DNA of 59,078 nucleotides from Cylindrodendrum hubeiense (GCA_014621425.1 JAANBB010000246.1:1-59078); one strand, 5' to 3'. Shown: positions 32,923 to 44,424, counted from the stretch's first letter. The notes: generated by a model from the sequence alone, not told the origin. A program made the numbers and translations.

Positions 32923-33998
32923 TGTCTCGGCCAAAGAGCGACGATTTGGGTCTTCCCCTACAGAGCGAGGCTGAAACATTCGACTTGGCGCTCTCAGCAA
33001 TCCCAGATCATCCTGGAGGAGCTGCATTTTGACAGGCTTCGCGAAGAAAACGCCCGCCTATTGGGGCAAGCCCGGCCGTATCTCCTCCAATGCCTCCCAG
33101 GCAGGGAAGTCAGTGGCAGTGACCGCCATTGACCCAGGCAGAACCTTGTGTGCTCGTGGACGGCCGGATCTAGATCTCAGCTAGCTCTGTCTCCGTTGCC
33201 GGGAATGCATTTGCGACATCGCCACGATATGTACTAAGAGAGCGTGAGGTGCCGTTGGTACCTGGACGTGAGATGTAGGCTGTAGCGAAATGATTACTCA
33301 CGCCCCCTAATGATTAGGGAGTATGCCTAAGTAAGCGTTATTGCAGTCTCGGGAAAATCGAAGACACAGCCCAGAATAGTCACAGTTAATTGATCCTTGT
33401 GATCGATCGTACCTACGGAGTGCTGCGCTTCAGCGCCACCGTGACAATGTCGGCACCAGCAGCGCATCACCTGACAAAAAAGTAGACCCGGAAAAGAAAA
33501 AGGGCTCAATTCCGCTTCGCTTCGGGAGCAGGCGCAAAGGATCCCACCCAAGCTCCTTAGAGCCCCAGTGGGTGGCGAGTCAATGCCCCCCGATAGCTAC
33601 CGATAGCTGCCTCTAGCGTCAACATGCCACTGAAGGCCCTCTGTCTTCTGGAGAAGGCGCCCCCCGAGCTGCCTCCCCGCAATCATCCACCCCCGCACGT
33701 GCAGGGATTGGTTTAGCCTCGTCCGGGCAGTCGTCGCCTGCCACTTGCACGGCGCACCTGACCTCTGACCTTTTACACCGAGCCGTTAGCCCTACCCTGG
33801 ACCCATCTCCATCTCTCAGCCCATCCGACTTGATGCCTGTAACAACGTCTGCTGAATCCCTTGAGATCTGCCTTCTCCCGTTGGAAAGGTCTTATATCTT
33901 GTGTTCTTGACACCTCCAAAGGTGTACTGCCTTTCACACGAGACGCGAGGCTTCGTCGACGACCCTAACCTCGGTTCCCCTCCTCGCCTCCTCACTCA

Positions 33999-35452
33999 AT
34001 GACACCATTCTCAATGACGGATAATTCTTCTTCCCCATCAAATAGCTGGCCTCTCGATCAGTTTGTCCAAGATCCTGGATATCTTGCATACCAAGAAGAG
34101 CTCCGTTGTCTCATCTTCAACACTGCTCAGACTGCCGCGCCGTCTCGCGAGACCTCCCCTGTCCCAGGTGAAGATGGCCCGCCCGGTGAAGATTTTGAGG
34201 TCCAGGCCCAAATCAAGGCGGCTCTCTCGTCTCCTCGTAGGCTGGCCTATTTGAAAAACTACGTTGCTCAAGTGGCTCCATGGGTATGATTCTCAATCCC
34301 GACAAGGCATTCGCTCCCTGGACTGACCAACCGGTGTAGCTTGATATGTTTGACAGTGAGGGAGCCTTCACCGTCCAAGTCCCCGTTCTTGCACGGCGAT
34401 GTCCAGCTCTCCTCTACGCCATCCTCGCCCTCTCAGCTCGGCAGATGGAGCGCAAGGAATCCAAGCAACACTCATTCGACAGTCTAGAGCTTTACCAGGA
34501 AGCCATCCGACTCCTCAATCCCCTGTTACAGGCCCGGGATCTCACCATCATCCCAATTTGCGTCATCTTGTGCTGCCTCGAGATGATGTCAGCTAGCCCA
34601 CAAGACTGGCGTCGACACCTCGAGGGCTGCGCAGCCCTATTTGACGCGTTCGATGTCAATGGCTTTAGCGGCGGCTTGCTTCAAGCAGTTTTCTGGTGCT
34701 ACGTACGAATGGGTAAGGTTTCTCTGGCAGCTATTTGATATTGATATTGAGACTGATGTTTTAAAGATCTGTGCGGAGCTCTAATCTCTGATGGAACTCA
34801 AGGCACCATCGTGTCTCTTAACAAATGGCTCCCTGCTGGCGCCGACCCGGCCTCCGCTGCAGATCTCTTCCGAGAGCATCGGTCCCCAGACATGCACGCA
34901 AACTACTCTGTCTATCTATGCTCCAAAGTATGTGAGCTGGTTGCAGACAGAACTCGCTACGTCGAGCTTGGCGAAAGTAACGGATGCGACTCTGTTGCTT
35001 TTGAACGAAGGTGGCTTCGTCTTTGGCATGATCTCCAGACTTGGCTTCAAGATCGACCTCCTGAAATCCTCCCCGTCAAGTCAATCGACAGTCGACCATT
35101 TCCCCAGATTCTCTTTGTCCACTGGGCTGGAATTTCTTCCAACCAGCTGTATCATACCGCCTGCACTTTACTCCTAGGATCGAAACCTCGAGAAATCAAA
35201 CTCGATGTTGGACATACGGGTTCTGCAATCTGGCACGCCAAATGCATTTGCGGCATCTCGTTGACGAATCCCCACCAAGGCTGCCTGAACAACGCCATCC
35301 AACCCTTATGGATCGCTGGGAGACTTCTTAGCCACAAGTCGGAGCATTTGCTTCTGTCAAAGCTCATCCAAAGCATAGAGGCAATGACTGGCTGGGCAAC
35401 ATGCTGGCGTATTGCCGATCTCGAGAATGCTTGGGGATACAAAGTTCGATAA
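33999..35452 (+). CDS. Fungal transcription factor-like protein without a zinc cluster
   Basis: Three exons (33999-34283, 34340-34712, 34767-35452) encode about 447 aa. The chain matches the long helical regulatory domain of fungal Zn2Cys6 factors (Fungal_trans_2 type), with the segments LAYQEELRCLIFNTAQ, PVLARRCPALLYAILALSARQ, QDWRRHLEGCAALFDAFDVNGF and QLYHTACTLLLGSKPRE. No Cys6 cluster is present, and none could be found in the 500 bp upstream, so this protein should not bind DNA on its own as modelled. The gene runs tail to tail with a related gene on the opposite strand whose protein does carry the cluster. The equivalent exon boundary (APW followed by LDMFDS here, APW followed by LDIGDS there) is at the same place in both, so the two look like paralogues. 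It may act as a partner or inhibitor; that is inference. Confidence 0.83.
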
Positions 35453-35505
35453 AACGCCATGAAAACATTGCGTTTATTATTTGACTACAAGTGTCTTTAA
35501 ACGGC

Positions 35506-37543
35506 TTAATCAGGCTGCCACTCTTGAACGAGTTGCGCCGAGAGGGCATTCACATTCCAACCTGTCAAAGAACCAATTCGGTCAAGGCCACGCAGAATAG
35601 CATGTTGCTGAAGTTCGTACGTCATGCGCTTGGCGGCAAGATATAGCGAGGCAAGGAGGCTGAAGTCCCAGCTCATCTTGGTGTCGTTATTCAGGCTGAT
35701 GGCACATATCCGCTGAGCATGCCAGAGAGGAGATATCAGAACTGATCGCCCATGCTCTTTTGGCAGAGTTCGAGGCCTGTTCTGAAGCAGCAGCAACATT
35801 GATGTATGATAGAGTTGATTAGCCAGCACCGCCGCTCCGTTGGTGAAGAGAACAAGAGGGAAAAGCTCCTCGCTCTCTTCAACCTCCCACATGGGTTTAA
35901 AATCCCGAGGGCGATTATTGTACCACATGTTTAGGGATTCAGAGAGAGACTTCCAGTTCTGGGCGGCTGATGGACGGAGGTGCATCCCAGGGGTGGTTGG
36001 AAGATCTTGCCCGAAGCAATGGTTGAGGACTTGGGCACATAGAAGTATCGGCTCGCGGTCGTATTTCAGCGACTCTCGACACATTCCAGACATGGGGGAT
36101 GATCCGTTGTATGATAGGACATTGGGGATGGACACTGGGGAACCATTCATGAGCCCAACGCTCAAATCTAAGGATCGGTTAATAAACAGTGTTAGGGGGT
36201 AAGTCGGGTTTAATTACCAAGTCTTAGCATCATCCATGACAGGGCTAAATTGACCGTAGGATAATGCTCCTGAAATGAAGCCGAGTTTAATAGTCCAAAG
36301 GCAATATGTTTGGATGGGCTTTGCCATGAAGTCGGCGCGACCACGACATGTCGACGGAGAGCCACGAAACCAAATGAAAGAGCAGTGTGCAGAATCTCGA
36401 CGCTGGGTCCGTTTAAATCGGGTGGTACGATGCATTGCTCTCCAAAATTCAAGTCGACTTGTTCATCGAGCGTCGTCATGGCAAGGGCAAGGAGGGAGTC
36501 GAGAACAGGAATTGAGTTCATTGCGATGCGTGGGATCATAAGACCAAACGTCTGGGCCGAATCGCCAATATCCAACTAAATATCTGTTAGACTGGTATTG
36601 ATGTTTCTCGTTGTTTGGAAATACATACCCATGGCGCGATGTTGTATCGGTAGTGTCGCAAAAGTTGCACCACCCGATCTTGAGGCAAATGAGCACAGTT
36701 TTGAAAGACACTCGCAGGTGGCTTGCTCCTGGTTTCCAATTGGCCAGGAGAGAATTCGGGGTGAGGATTTGGTGGCGATCCAAAGTAGCTTTCATTCTCG
36801 AGGACCTGGGCCGTCACCGGCGCAGGCGCATAATTGTCATGCCCTAGCGACAGCAAACCGTCCAAGGCGGTCTCGTACGCTGCGTTCGAAGGGGATATCC
36901 CGACGGTGTAGCTCCCAGGACCGGCCAAGTCATGGTTTCCTTGGCCAATGGGTGACGGCGTTGCAAGGTTTTCCAGCGCGGGACTGATGAGGGCTGGCGG
37001 CGGCGGTGGCAGCAGCTCTGCTGGATTCGGAGTCTCATCTGGCAGCGTCTGGCCGGTCTTGGCCAGGGAGGGCGTGCTCTCCGAGTCTCGCGAAGGCGCA
37101 TCGTCGTCCTGAAACTGGATGTTTTCTTGTAGCGACACAGACTCTGGAACGACGAACTGTGACGGGTGATCAGTGGGAACTCATGCGAGATGCGCTGGAC
37201 GCATGGATCCTGGCAGTAACGCACTCTTAGTTTGCCGTACGCCGGCTTGGAGACGCGCTCTGAGCTTGAATCGCCCGAGGTTTTGGCATTCTTCTCTAGA
37301 AATGAGAGACGCGTGCCGTACTGGCAGTCGAACCCACCATCGACACATCTGCGGCACGATGGTTTACCCTCATCGCCTGACAAGTCGTGTTAGTTGGGTG
37401 TATGACGCCAGCCCACACACAGTGTGCTTCCTCCGGCCGCCGCCCAGGGCTAAGGGGGACTTACACTTGCGTCGGCGCATGCGGCATTTGAAACATCCCG
37501 TCCTCGTCCTCCGCAGGCGGGTCTTGGAGCCCGCATCGGCCAT
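35506..37543 (-). CDS. Zn2Cys6 transcription factor (Fungal_trans_2 type)
   Basis: Five exons on the minus strand: 37543-37465, 37376-37225, 37156-36629, 36575-36218 and 36167-35506, about 592 aa. The first intron splits a cysteine codon of the Zn2Cys6 binuclear cluster. Once joined, the cluster reads C-x2-C-x6-C-x6-C-x2-C-x6-C (GCFKCRMRRRKC, then SCRRCVDGGFDC), the DNA-binding motif of Gal4-type regulators. A short linker (LSFLEKNAK) and a Pro/Ser-rich stretch follow, then the helical regulatory domain (YNIAPWLDIGDSAQTF, MMLRLDLSVGLMNGSP, NQLYHTSMLLLLQNRP, WHAQRICAISLNND). Its start is only 376 bp from that of the divergent xylose reductase gene. This makes it the natural candidate regulator of the sugar genes to its right; that is inference from position. 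Confidence 0.88.
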
Positions 37544-37919
37544 TGTCGAGTTGGCATCGTATGGGGGAAAAATGGGGGATGGAGGGGGGAGAAAGAGAGG
37601 GCGCCGAACGGGGAAAGATGAAGCCTTGGGATTCCGGGGCCCCGACGGCGGCGGTGCGGCCGATGTTGCTCCTTTGGGCAGGTTTAGACGCTCGCCGATG
37701 TGGGGACGCCGGCGGCGAGTCCGGAAGTGTTTAGCGCCGCGCCTGCTGGGCTCACTGACTCGGGTCGAGAGCTGCGATCTCATAATGGAGGGGCAGAGGG
37801 GCTGTCATGGAGACGGGGTGGATTTGGCAATAAAGACGGAAAACCCCATCGTTGCGTGCTGTCCCTCATCCTGCTTGAGAGACTGAACATACTCCCTCAC
37901 CAAACAAACCACAGACACA
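37544..37919. promoter_or_regulatory. Divergent promoter: Zn2Cys6 regulator and xylose reductase
   Basis: This 376 bp gap is the only space for both promoters. CreA-type SYGGRG hexamers are visible, CCGGGG near 37637 and GTGGGG near 37696, but such short sites are frequent by chance. No GGCTAAA box was found here. Confidence 0.55.
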
Positions 37920-39143
37920 ATGGCTCCCTCCACCACCAAGCTCGCCTCCGGGTATGAGATGCCCCTCGTTGGCTTCGGCCTCTGGAAGGTCCCTGCTGCC
38001 CAGGCCGCTGAGACCGTCTACAACGTACGTGAGAGAAAATATTCGCTCTCAGGAGCTGTTATTGGGCCCCAATGCTGATAGCTCCCTCTAGGCCATCAAG
38101 TCAGGATACCGCCTGTTCGACGGCGCCTACGGTATGTTCCTGTCCCCAAAGAAGCTCCCTACCCAGCTCGAGCTCCCTTCAGCCCCGAAACTGCCTCAAT
38201 TACCACACCCCTCACTCAATCACAAGAACGGGTCCTGATTTGTGATTCCCAGACTACCAGAACGAGAAGGAGGCCGGCGAGGGCATCCTCCGCGCCATCA
38301 GCGAGGGCCTCGTGAAGCGTGAGGACATCTTCATCACCACCAAGCTCTGGAACAACTACCACAGCCGCGAGCATGCGCTGGCCATGGCCAAGCTCCAGAA
38401 CGAGGCTTGGGGTCTCGGCTACATCGATCTCTACCTCATCCACTTCCCCGTCGCCCTCAAGTACATCGAGCCTGAGACTCGACGCTTCCCCGTAAGTTTT
38501 GTCTCCGCATAGCGTATTATTTCCGCCAGACTAACCCGATGTCAAGGCCTGGTGGATGGATGATGCCGGCACCGTCGAGGTCGCCAACGTGCCCATCCGC
38601 GAGACCTGGGAGGCTCTCGAGACCACCGTCGACGAGGGCATCGCCCGCTCCATCGGTGTCTCCAACTTCCAGGCCCAGGGTCTCTACGACCTCCAGCGCT
38701 ACGCCCGCCACCCCGTGTCTGCCCTGCAGATCGAGCACCACCCCTACCTCGTCCAGCCCGGCCTGACCGCCCTGGCCCAGGAGAACAACATCGCCGTCAC
38801 CGCGTACTCGTCCTTCGGCCCCCAGAGCTTCGTCGAGCTCCCCGGCATCTTCTCCAAGCGCACCCAGGACGTCGAGCCCCTCCTCGAGACCAAGCTCATC
38901 AAGGACCTCGCCGACAAGTACTCCAAGACCCCCGCCCAGATCCTGCTCCGCTGGGCCACCCAGCGCAGCATCGCCGTCATCCCCAAGTCCAACAACCCCG
39001 GCCGCCTGGCCCAGAACCTCGACGTGCTGAGCTTCGACCTCGCCGAGGAGGAGATTGAGAGCATTGCCGGCCTCGACAAGGGCCTGCGCTTCAACGACCC
39101 CGGCTTCTACCTCCCCAACTACCCCCTCCGCATCTTCGCTTAA
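37920..39143 (+). CDS. xyl1: D-xylose reductase (aldose reductase, aldo-keto reductase family 2)
   Basis: Reduces D-xylose to xylitol and L-arabinose to L-arabinitol with NAD(P)H in the cytosol, the first step of fungal pentose catabolism. Four exons (37920-38024, 38092-38131, 38253-38491, 38547-39143) encode about 326 aa, normal for the family. The catalytic tetrad is intact: Asp45 and Tyr50 in YRLFDGAYDY, Lys79 in FITTKLW and His112 in LYLIHFP. The cofactor loop IPKSNNPGRLAQN and the C-terminal LPNYPLRIFA are characteristic of xylose reductases and set it apart from GCY-type relatives. The short second exon (40 bp) is a clear splice-model case supported by phase. The gene is convergent with the DUF1593 gene and divergent from the zinc-cluster regulator. 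The symbol follows Trichoderma usage. Confidence 0.92.
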
Positions 39144-39485
39144 GCAGTTGAGCTGGGGTATTTAAATGAATAGACATGAGATATAGATAAAAATAAATAA
39201 TGACAAGAGATGCCAGCGGCCCTCCAACCAATGTTTCGTGTAAATGCTCTTCTGTGTGAATTTGACCATGTGCTTCTTGAGCTCCATCTTCTTAGTACTG
39301 TCATAGCTTGGCAGCTGTCTAGCGTTGGTTTATCTCGGCTTCGCTTGGTCGCGAATTGGTAGCATATTTTGCACTCAGGCTCCACTACGCACATGGTACA
39401 TCCTTGAATGGGGTTCGTAAACAGTACATGCAATTTCTTCTTTATTATTTATAGTTATGTTTATGTTTCTTTCAACGAATCATGT
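39144..39485. other. Convergent intergenic region
   Basis: An A/T-rich 342 bp holding the 3' ends of xylose reductase and of the DUF1593 gene. No coding signal. Confidence 0.6.
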
Positions 39486-41058
39486 CTATAGGCTGAAGGC
39501 CTTCATCAGCTCCTCAAAGGCAGCAGCAACATTTTCGGCACCAGGACCTCCACCCTTGAGGTCCTTGTTCGTCGCCTGGATCACCACTCGCTTGTAGCTC
39601 GTCAGGCTTGGCGATCCGGCGTCCGTTACCTCAAGAACCATGTGCAGCACTTGGCCCTCGGCCTGGGCCGTTTGGGTCACCAGATCCACACAGCACTTCT
39701 CGTGGGAGGGGAGGGTCAACTCAATGACCCGGCCCTCGGCATCCTTCTTCTCATACTTCATCTCCTCAACCTCGACCGAGGCAAGCCACTGTGTGGCGCT
39801 GGGCTCGCGGTACTGCCACCACTTGAAGGTAAGAGCATCACCATCGGGATCATAGGTCTCTGAGGCATCAAGCTTCAGGGTAGTACCGGCCTCAGCGGTG
39901 ATATAGACGGGCTCAGGACCGGAGGATCCGTTTAGGGAGATGATGGGGTGGTGGTTCGCGGATGACAGAGACGGGTCTAGCGTCCACTGAATTCTAGCAG
40001 CAAAGTCGTTCTGGAAGGCATCTCGGAAGCGCCAGATGGTGCCGTGGTTGGTAACATGGGTCCTGCCATCTTTGCCGACCACGTGGTCGCAGACATCGCT
40101 GTAATGCTTGCCACCCAGGCCGTCGGGGCTAATATCAGTGAGTCCGTATCGGCCTCCCCAGGATCCGTACTCGGGATGTTCGCGGATTCCAAGACCGTTC
40201 TGGATAAGGTACAGGAAAGTGGGAGTATCGCCCTCGGGGATGAAGAGGTAGTTGGGGTACGCTGAGCCTAGGGGGCCGATCTGGACGTTTTCCTTGATCC
40301 ACTGCTTGGTGAGCTTGGTGGAGTCGGGGCCTCCCTGGTCGAAGCCGTAGTACTTGTCGCCGGCAATGCCGGTCCAGGTAGCCAGGCCATACTGGTTCCA
40401 TGCGTGCGTGGAGGCAATGTAAAAGATATCGGGGAACTGGTTACGAATCCAAGAGCCAGTGTCATCCTGGTCAGAAATGGCGTAGACGCGGAGCTTCGCC
40501 TTCAAGGCGGTAAACTCGTCCTTGGAGTAAGTCTCATTGAGTCTGAAGAGAACCTGAGCAAGGACGTTGGTGCCGCCCCAGCACAAGATCCAGAGAGGAT
40601 CCTCGGAGGGAGCTGTGATTCGCTCGAGAAGCAGCTCGCCGCCCTCACTCAGGGGGATATCATGACCGACGGCCTTGAATCCATAAACCTGCAATTCACA
40701 CAATTAGAATATGGCTTTCTGGAAAAGACGAATAAATACTACATACAGGTGCGCCAGGCTTGATAAGCCCCTTCAAGTGCTCTGCTGAAGGGTACTGGAA
40801 GTCTGGGTGGGCATGCTTGTTCAGGTTCTCGACGGCGCCAGCGTATGCGTCGACAATCTTGTGCATGTCCTGAGGACAGACCTTATTCTTCATCCATGTC
40901 GAGGTGCAAGCCACGAGACCCTCGGTCTCGAACTGGTTGGAGTACAGAAGGTATCTAACGAGCGACTCGGCATCGTCAGGCTCATTGGAGATGTCCGACA
41001 GGATGAAGACCCGCGGCTTCGAGAGGAAGGACTGCAGCTTGGAAGCGTCGGTGGCCAT
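39486..41058 (-). CDS. Sde182/DUF1593 family protein: nucleoside-hydrolase-like domain plus Ig-like C-terminal domain
   Basis: Two exons on the minus strand (41058-40747, 40688-39486) encode about 504 aa. The N-terminal 300 residues match the DUF1593 (Sde182 nucleoside-hydrolase-like) family. The acidic motif ILSDISNEPDDAESLVRYLL starts the domain, in the place where nucleoside hydrolases bind Ca2+ and ribose. WILCWGGTNVLAQ and YAISDQDDTGSWIR follow. The last 150 residues form an Ig/PKD-like beta-sandwich (LDASETYDPDGDALTFKWWQY). The founding member, from a marine cellulose degrader, was described as cellulose-binding. The fungal protein here begins MATDASKLQSFLSKPRVFIL without a signal peptide, so it is probably intracellular. 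Substrate and reaction are unknown; release of a pentose from a glycoside or nucleoside would suit its neighbours. It shares a 661 bp divergent promoter with the dehydrogenase gene. Confidence 0.87.
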
Positions 41059-41719
41059 TTTGGAGAGTGTCTGGTGATGATACGTCCTATCGACCTGGTG
41101 CTCCTTGCCCCCTCCTCTCATGACATCGCATTCATTATATCCAGCTGGACGCAGCCGGACGCATGACCCCATGACGCAGGAGCAGCCGAAGGGCCGTACT
41201 TCTCCCGGGCTTTAGCCAAACGTGGGTGAGGGCATTCCGGATGAGGCAATATTAAACACCTCCCCGGCGCATCCCCCGCCACGCCAGCCAGCCGAGATGT
41301 GGGACGACGGGGTAGACTGCGGGGATGGTGGCGCCCCCTGGAGAAATTGGCATTCGCCCATGCCCCGGCGCCGAGTGGGCTTCTGCAGGCCCTTGCAGGC
41401 CCGGTGACAGATGCTCGGGTCGGCGAGGGCCTGGGAGAGGCTCGCGACGGGGCATCGGATTGCTTGCGGCGGCTCGGAAGTGCCGTGGCTGGAAGAGGAA
41501 GGGCGATGCACCCGCCGGCTTGCTGGCGACTCCGGGTGACCTGCAGAGAATGCAGCGCAGAGGATGCGCGAGGCGTTGGCGCGGATGAAGGATAAGGCGA
41601 AGCTGTCGCGGGCTGCCTGACTCTGTCCGGCTCTGTCGTCTTCTGCTGCTTCTCCCGTCGCTCTCTCAACCACCTCGACGTCCTGTAGATCACACAACAC
41701 ATCCGTCACTATAGTCATA
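41059..41719. promoter_or_regulatory. Divergent promoter of the DUF1593 and dehydrogenase genes with an XlnR/Xyr1-type site
   Basis: A 661 bp region between divergent starts. At 41211-41217 the sequence TTTAGCC is the reverse complement of GGCTAAA, the binding motif of the xylanolytic regulator XlnR/Xyr1. Within 70 bp follow two CreA-type boxes read on the minus strand, CCCCGG at 41262 and CCCCGC at 41274. The arrangement fits induction by pentoses and repression by glucose, but binding is not shown. Confidence 0.6.
41211..41217 (-). promoter_or_regulatory. Candidate XlnR/Xyr1 box (GGCTAAA)
   Basis: A perfect heptamer on the minus strand, about 150 bp upstream of the DUF1593 start and 500 bp upstream of the dehydrogenase start. 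A 7 bp match alone can occur by chance. Confidence 0.45.
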
Positions 41720-43213
41720 ATGGGTTCCATCGCCGAGTCTCAGCCTGCCGCCAACGGCCACCAGCCCTCCGTCGAGGAGCTCAAGCGCCAGCTCAACGGC
41801 GCCGCCTCGCACGAGATCCTCACGGCGCCGCTGCCGAACCCGTCGCTCCAGGTCACGGCCGATCACAACCTCAAGACGGTCGACGCGCCCGTGTACGCGC
41901 CCAAGGCCGGCGAGGTGCTCGTGCACGTCAAGGCGACCGGAATTTGCGGGTATGATATGATCCCCGGGCTTCGCAGTCCCACGCCGCACGCCCCAGAACG
42001 TCCCGCTGGTGGCTTGACGGAGCTGCGTTTGACGGTTTGCTGATGCATTGGCCAGGTCCGACGTTCACTTCTGGAAGACCGGGCGCATCGGTTCGCTCGT
42101 TTTCGAGGGCGACTGCATCATCGGTCACGAGTCGGCCGGAGTCGTGATACGATGCGGCGAAGGAGTCAAGGATTTGAAACCAGGTAGGCCCGCTTAGCAC
42201 ATCTCAGGCCGGCAATGTGGAACTCACACAATTTCATTCTAGGTGACAGAGTTGCCATCGAGCCGGGTGTCCCTTGCGGGGATTGCTTCCTGTGCCTGGA
42301 GGGCCGTTACAACCTGTGCGAGGACGTCGAGTTCTCGGGCGTCTACCCCTACGCCGGCACGCTCCAGCGATACAAGGTCCATCCTGCCAAGTGGCTTCAC
42401 AAGTATGTCATCAATGTCCCGGTCTGCGTCTTTTGGGCGTTTGAGCCTAACTAACCGCCTCGCCAGGCTCCCCGATAATGTCTCCTTCGCCGAAGGAGCG
42501 CTCCTCGAACCGCTCAGCGTCGCTCTCCACGGCATCAACTCGGCGCGCATCACCATTGGCACGCCCGTCGTCGTCTGCGGCGCCGGCCCGATTGGTCTTC
42601 TCGCCCTCGCCGGCGCGCGGGCTTCTGGCGCCCACCCGATTGTCATCACCGACGTGGAGCCCAAGAGACTGGCCTTTGCCAAGGAGATGGTCCCCTCGGT
42701 GCGGACTTACCACGTCGACATCACCAAGAGCAACGAGGAGAACGGCCAGGCCGTGAGGAAGCTCTTTGGAGAGACCGAGTATGTCCAGCCGCGAGTCGCG
42801 CTCGAGTGCACCGGCATCGAGAGCAGCGTGTGCTCAGCCGCCTTCATGGTGCGACGAGGCGGCTTGTTGATGGTGATCGGAGTGGGCAAGTCGGTGATGA
42901 ACAACCTGCCATTCATGCACCTGTCTCTGGCCGAGGTACGTTAAACATTGCTCCGCCGCCCCCGGCGAAATTTGCCATTTACAGAAGAGCTAACCCGCAA
43001 CCCCAGATTGATCTCCGCTTCATTAACCGCTACCGGGACACATGGCCGGCGGGCATCGCGTGCATCGAGGGCGGACTGGTGGATGTCAAGAAGCTGGTCT
43101 CTCACATCTTCCCGCTGGAGAAGGCACTGGAGGGCCTGACGCTGTCGTCAGACCCGCGGAACGGCTGCATCAAGGTGCAGATTGTAGACGATAACGAGAC
43201 GACGTTTTTCTAG
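41720..43213 (+). CDS. L-arabinitol 4-dehydrogenase-like zinc alcohol dehydrogenase
   Basis: Oxidises a polyol (L-arabinitol to L-xylulose in characterised relatives) with NAD+; second step of fungal L-arabinose catabolism. Five exons (41720-41949, 42056-42183, 42243-42402, 42467-42935, 43007-43213) give about 397 aa. Catalytic zinc ligands are Cys76 (TGICGSDVHFW) and His101-Glu102 (IIGHESAG). The structural-zinc cysteines are C-x2-C-x2-C-x7-C in PCGDCFLCLEGRYNLC. The Rossmann motif GAGPIGLLAL with an acidic ITDVEPKRLAFAKE indicates NAD+ preference. LECTGIESSVCSAAF and RYRDTWPAGIACIEGG resemble the arabinitol dehydrogenases of Trichoderma and Neurospora, but the N-terminal extension of about 45 residues is longer, and FEGD replaces the usual VE(G/C)D. 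Xylitol or sorbitol is also a possible substrate. Start ATAATGGG at 41720 is the first ATG. Confidence 0.85.
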
Positions 43214-44424
43214 ATGGTCATGACACATATATTTGGAGCATAGTAGACAGTTTGGGACAGTTTGGGACAGTTTAGCGGCGGGTTAGAAAGAAAGAAATGT
43301 AAAACGGAATCCACAATCTTGTCAAAAACATGGTAGATTGAGTATGCGACTGCTAGACAATCATGCTAAAGAAGACTCATGACAATGATGGAGGATGATG
43401 GTGGACAACCTCAATCGCGATGCCGCAGCCATACCCTGTAGCTCATAATGACTGACTGACTGACCATATGTAATGACCTTAATGCCGGTCGGAACTTCCC
43501 CTAGGGGGCCGTCCGGGTCTAATGGGCTTACATCCTCGCTGCCATACAACCAAGAACGCCCCTGAAGGTATCTCGCACAGAAGACCAAGGGACCCCAACT
43601 GATCATGATGACAGCTCGCAACGTGTTGGTTGTGCACGCGGACACAGGCGGGAAGCTAAGACGACGGTTCATGCGGTGCCTGGTATCAGTCCACTCTACT
43701 CTAGGGCGGCTCTGCCTCTGCACCGTCTCTGTGGGATGTCACTCGCGTTAGATCCCTCGCCTTAGGCCCCTCACATTGGGTCATTCCCGGCGACGGCCCA
43801 TTTCCGAGGCTGGCGAGAGCACTGACGTCAAGGCCCTGGGCGGGCCGCTCACTGCCGTCAAGGATCGCGAATAGTTGCCTCCCGCCTCGCCCGTAGCCGG
43901 ATCGCATTGCCTTCCTCGGCCGGGACAGATCGGACAACCTCGTGTAGCCATTGCCGGTGCCGCGCAAAACCCGGCCACCAGCTGAAATCCTTGCCCCCGA
44001 GCGTGACTCGGGCCCCATCTCGCGGTCCACCCTGACCGACTCAGGCCCAGGGCCACATAGGCCGCACACCATGCCACGCGAGCCCCAGACCGTAGGCCTG
44101 AATAGGCACCTTTAAACGCCTCTCCGCGAACCCAACGCCTAGTGACGCCGCACATGGCGTGTCCTGTGCCCGACAAATCGACAGGAACCCACTGTGACGG
44201 AATCATGGGATGCCCGCGGAACAGATGTGGGGGAGGAGCCCCCCAGATTCGCCTGTCGACGTCCATTTCGGGGTCCGGGGTAATGTGGTATAAGTAGTTC
44301 GCGGCGTGCTCCAACTTCTCCAATTCCTACTCCAAGCCCAAACGCCTTCGTCTCTAGCCCTCCAGCACCGCTAGCACCCACTAGTTCCTCTTTATTCTCC
44401 TAGTCCAAAGCCCCGTCAGTCGCC
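43214..44424. promoter_or_regulatory. Intergenic region with the promoter of the sugar transporter gene
   Basis: A 1.2 kb gap on the plus strand. A TATA-like GGTATAAGTAG lies at 44288-44298, about 130 bp before the ATG at 44425, followed by a CT-rich leader (tctccaattcctactccaagccc). A short GACT run is at 43447-43462. No GGCTAAA box was seen. Confidence 0.5.
43247..43273. repeat. Tandem repeat of 10 bp (ACAGTTTGGG), 2.7 copies
   Basis: The unit is repeated head to tail in the 3' flank of the dehydrogenase gene. Confidence 0.85.

Larger units (their letters stand above)
30572..33998. other. Long divergent intergenic region rich in short tandem repeats
   Basis: About 3.4 kb between the minus-strand Sec7 gene and the plus-strand regulator at 33999, so both promoters are here. 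No frame has recognisable coding content. Several short tandem arrays occur and are listed separately. The last 250 bases are CT-rich, as expected of a leader. Confidence 0.55.

Noticed and set aside
37173..37886. 237-codon plus-strand frame
   Set aside because: It is antisense to the zinc-cluster exons and continues into the divergent promoter; Arg-rich noise.
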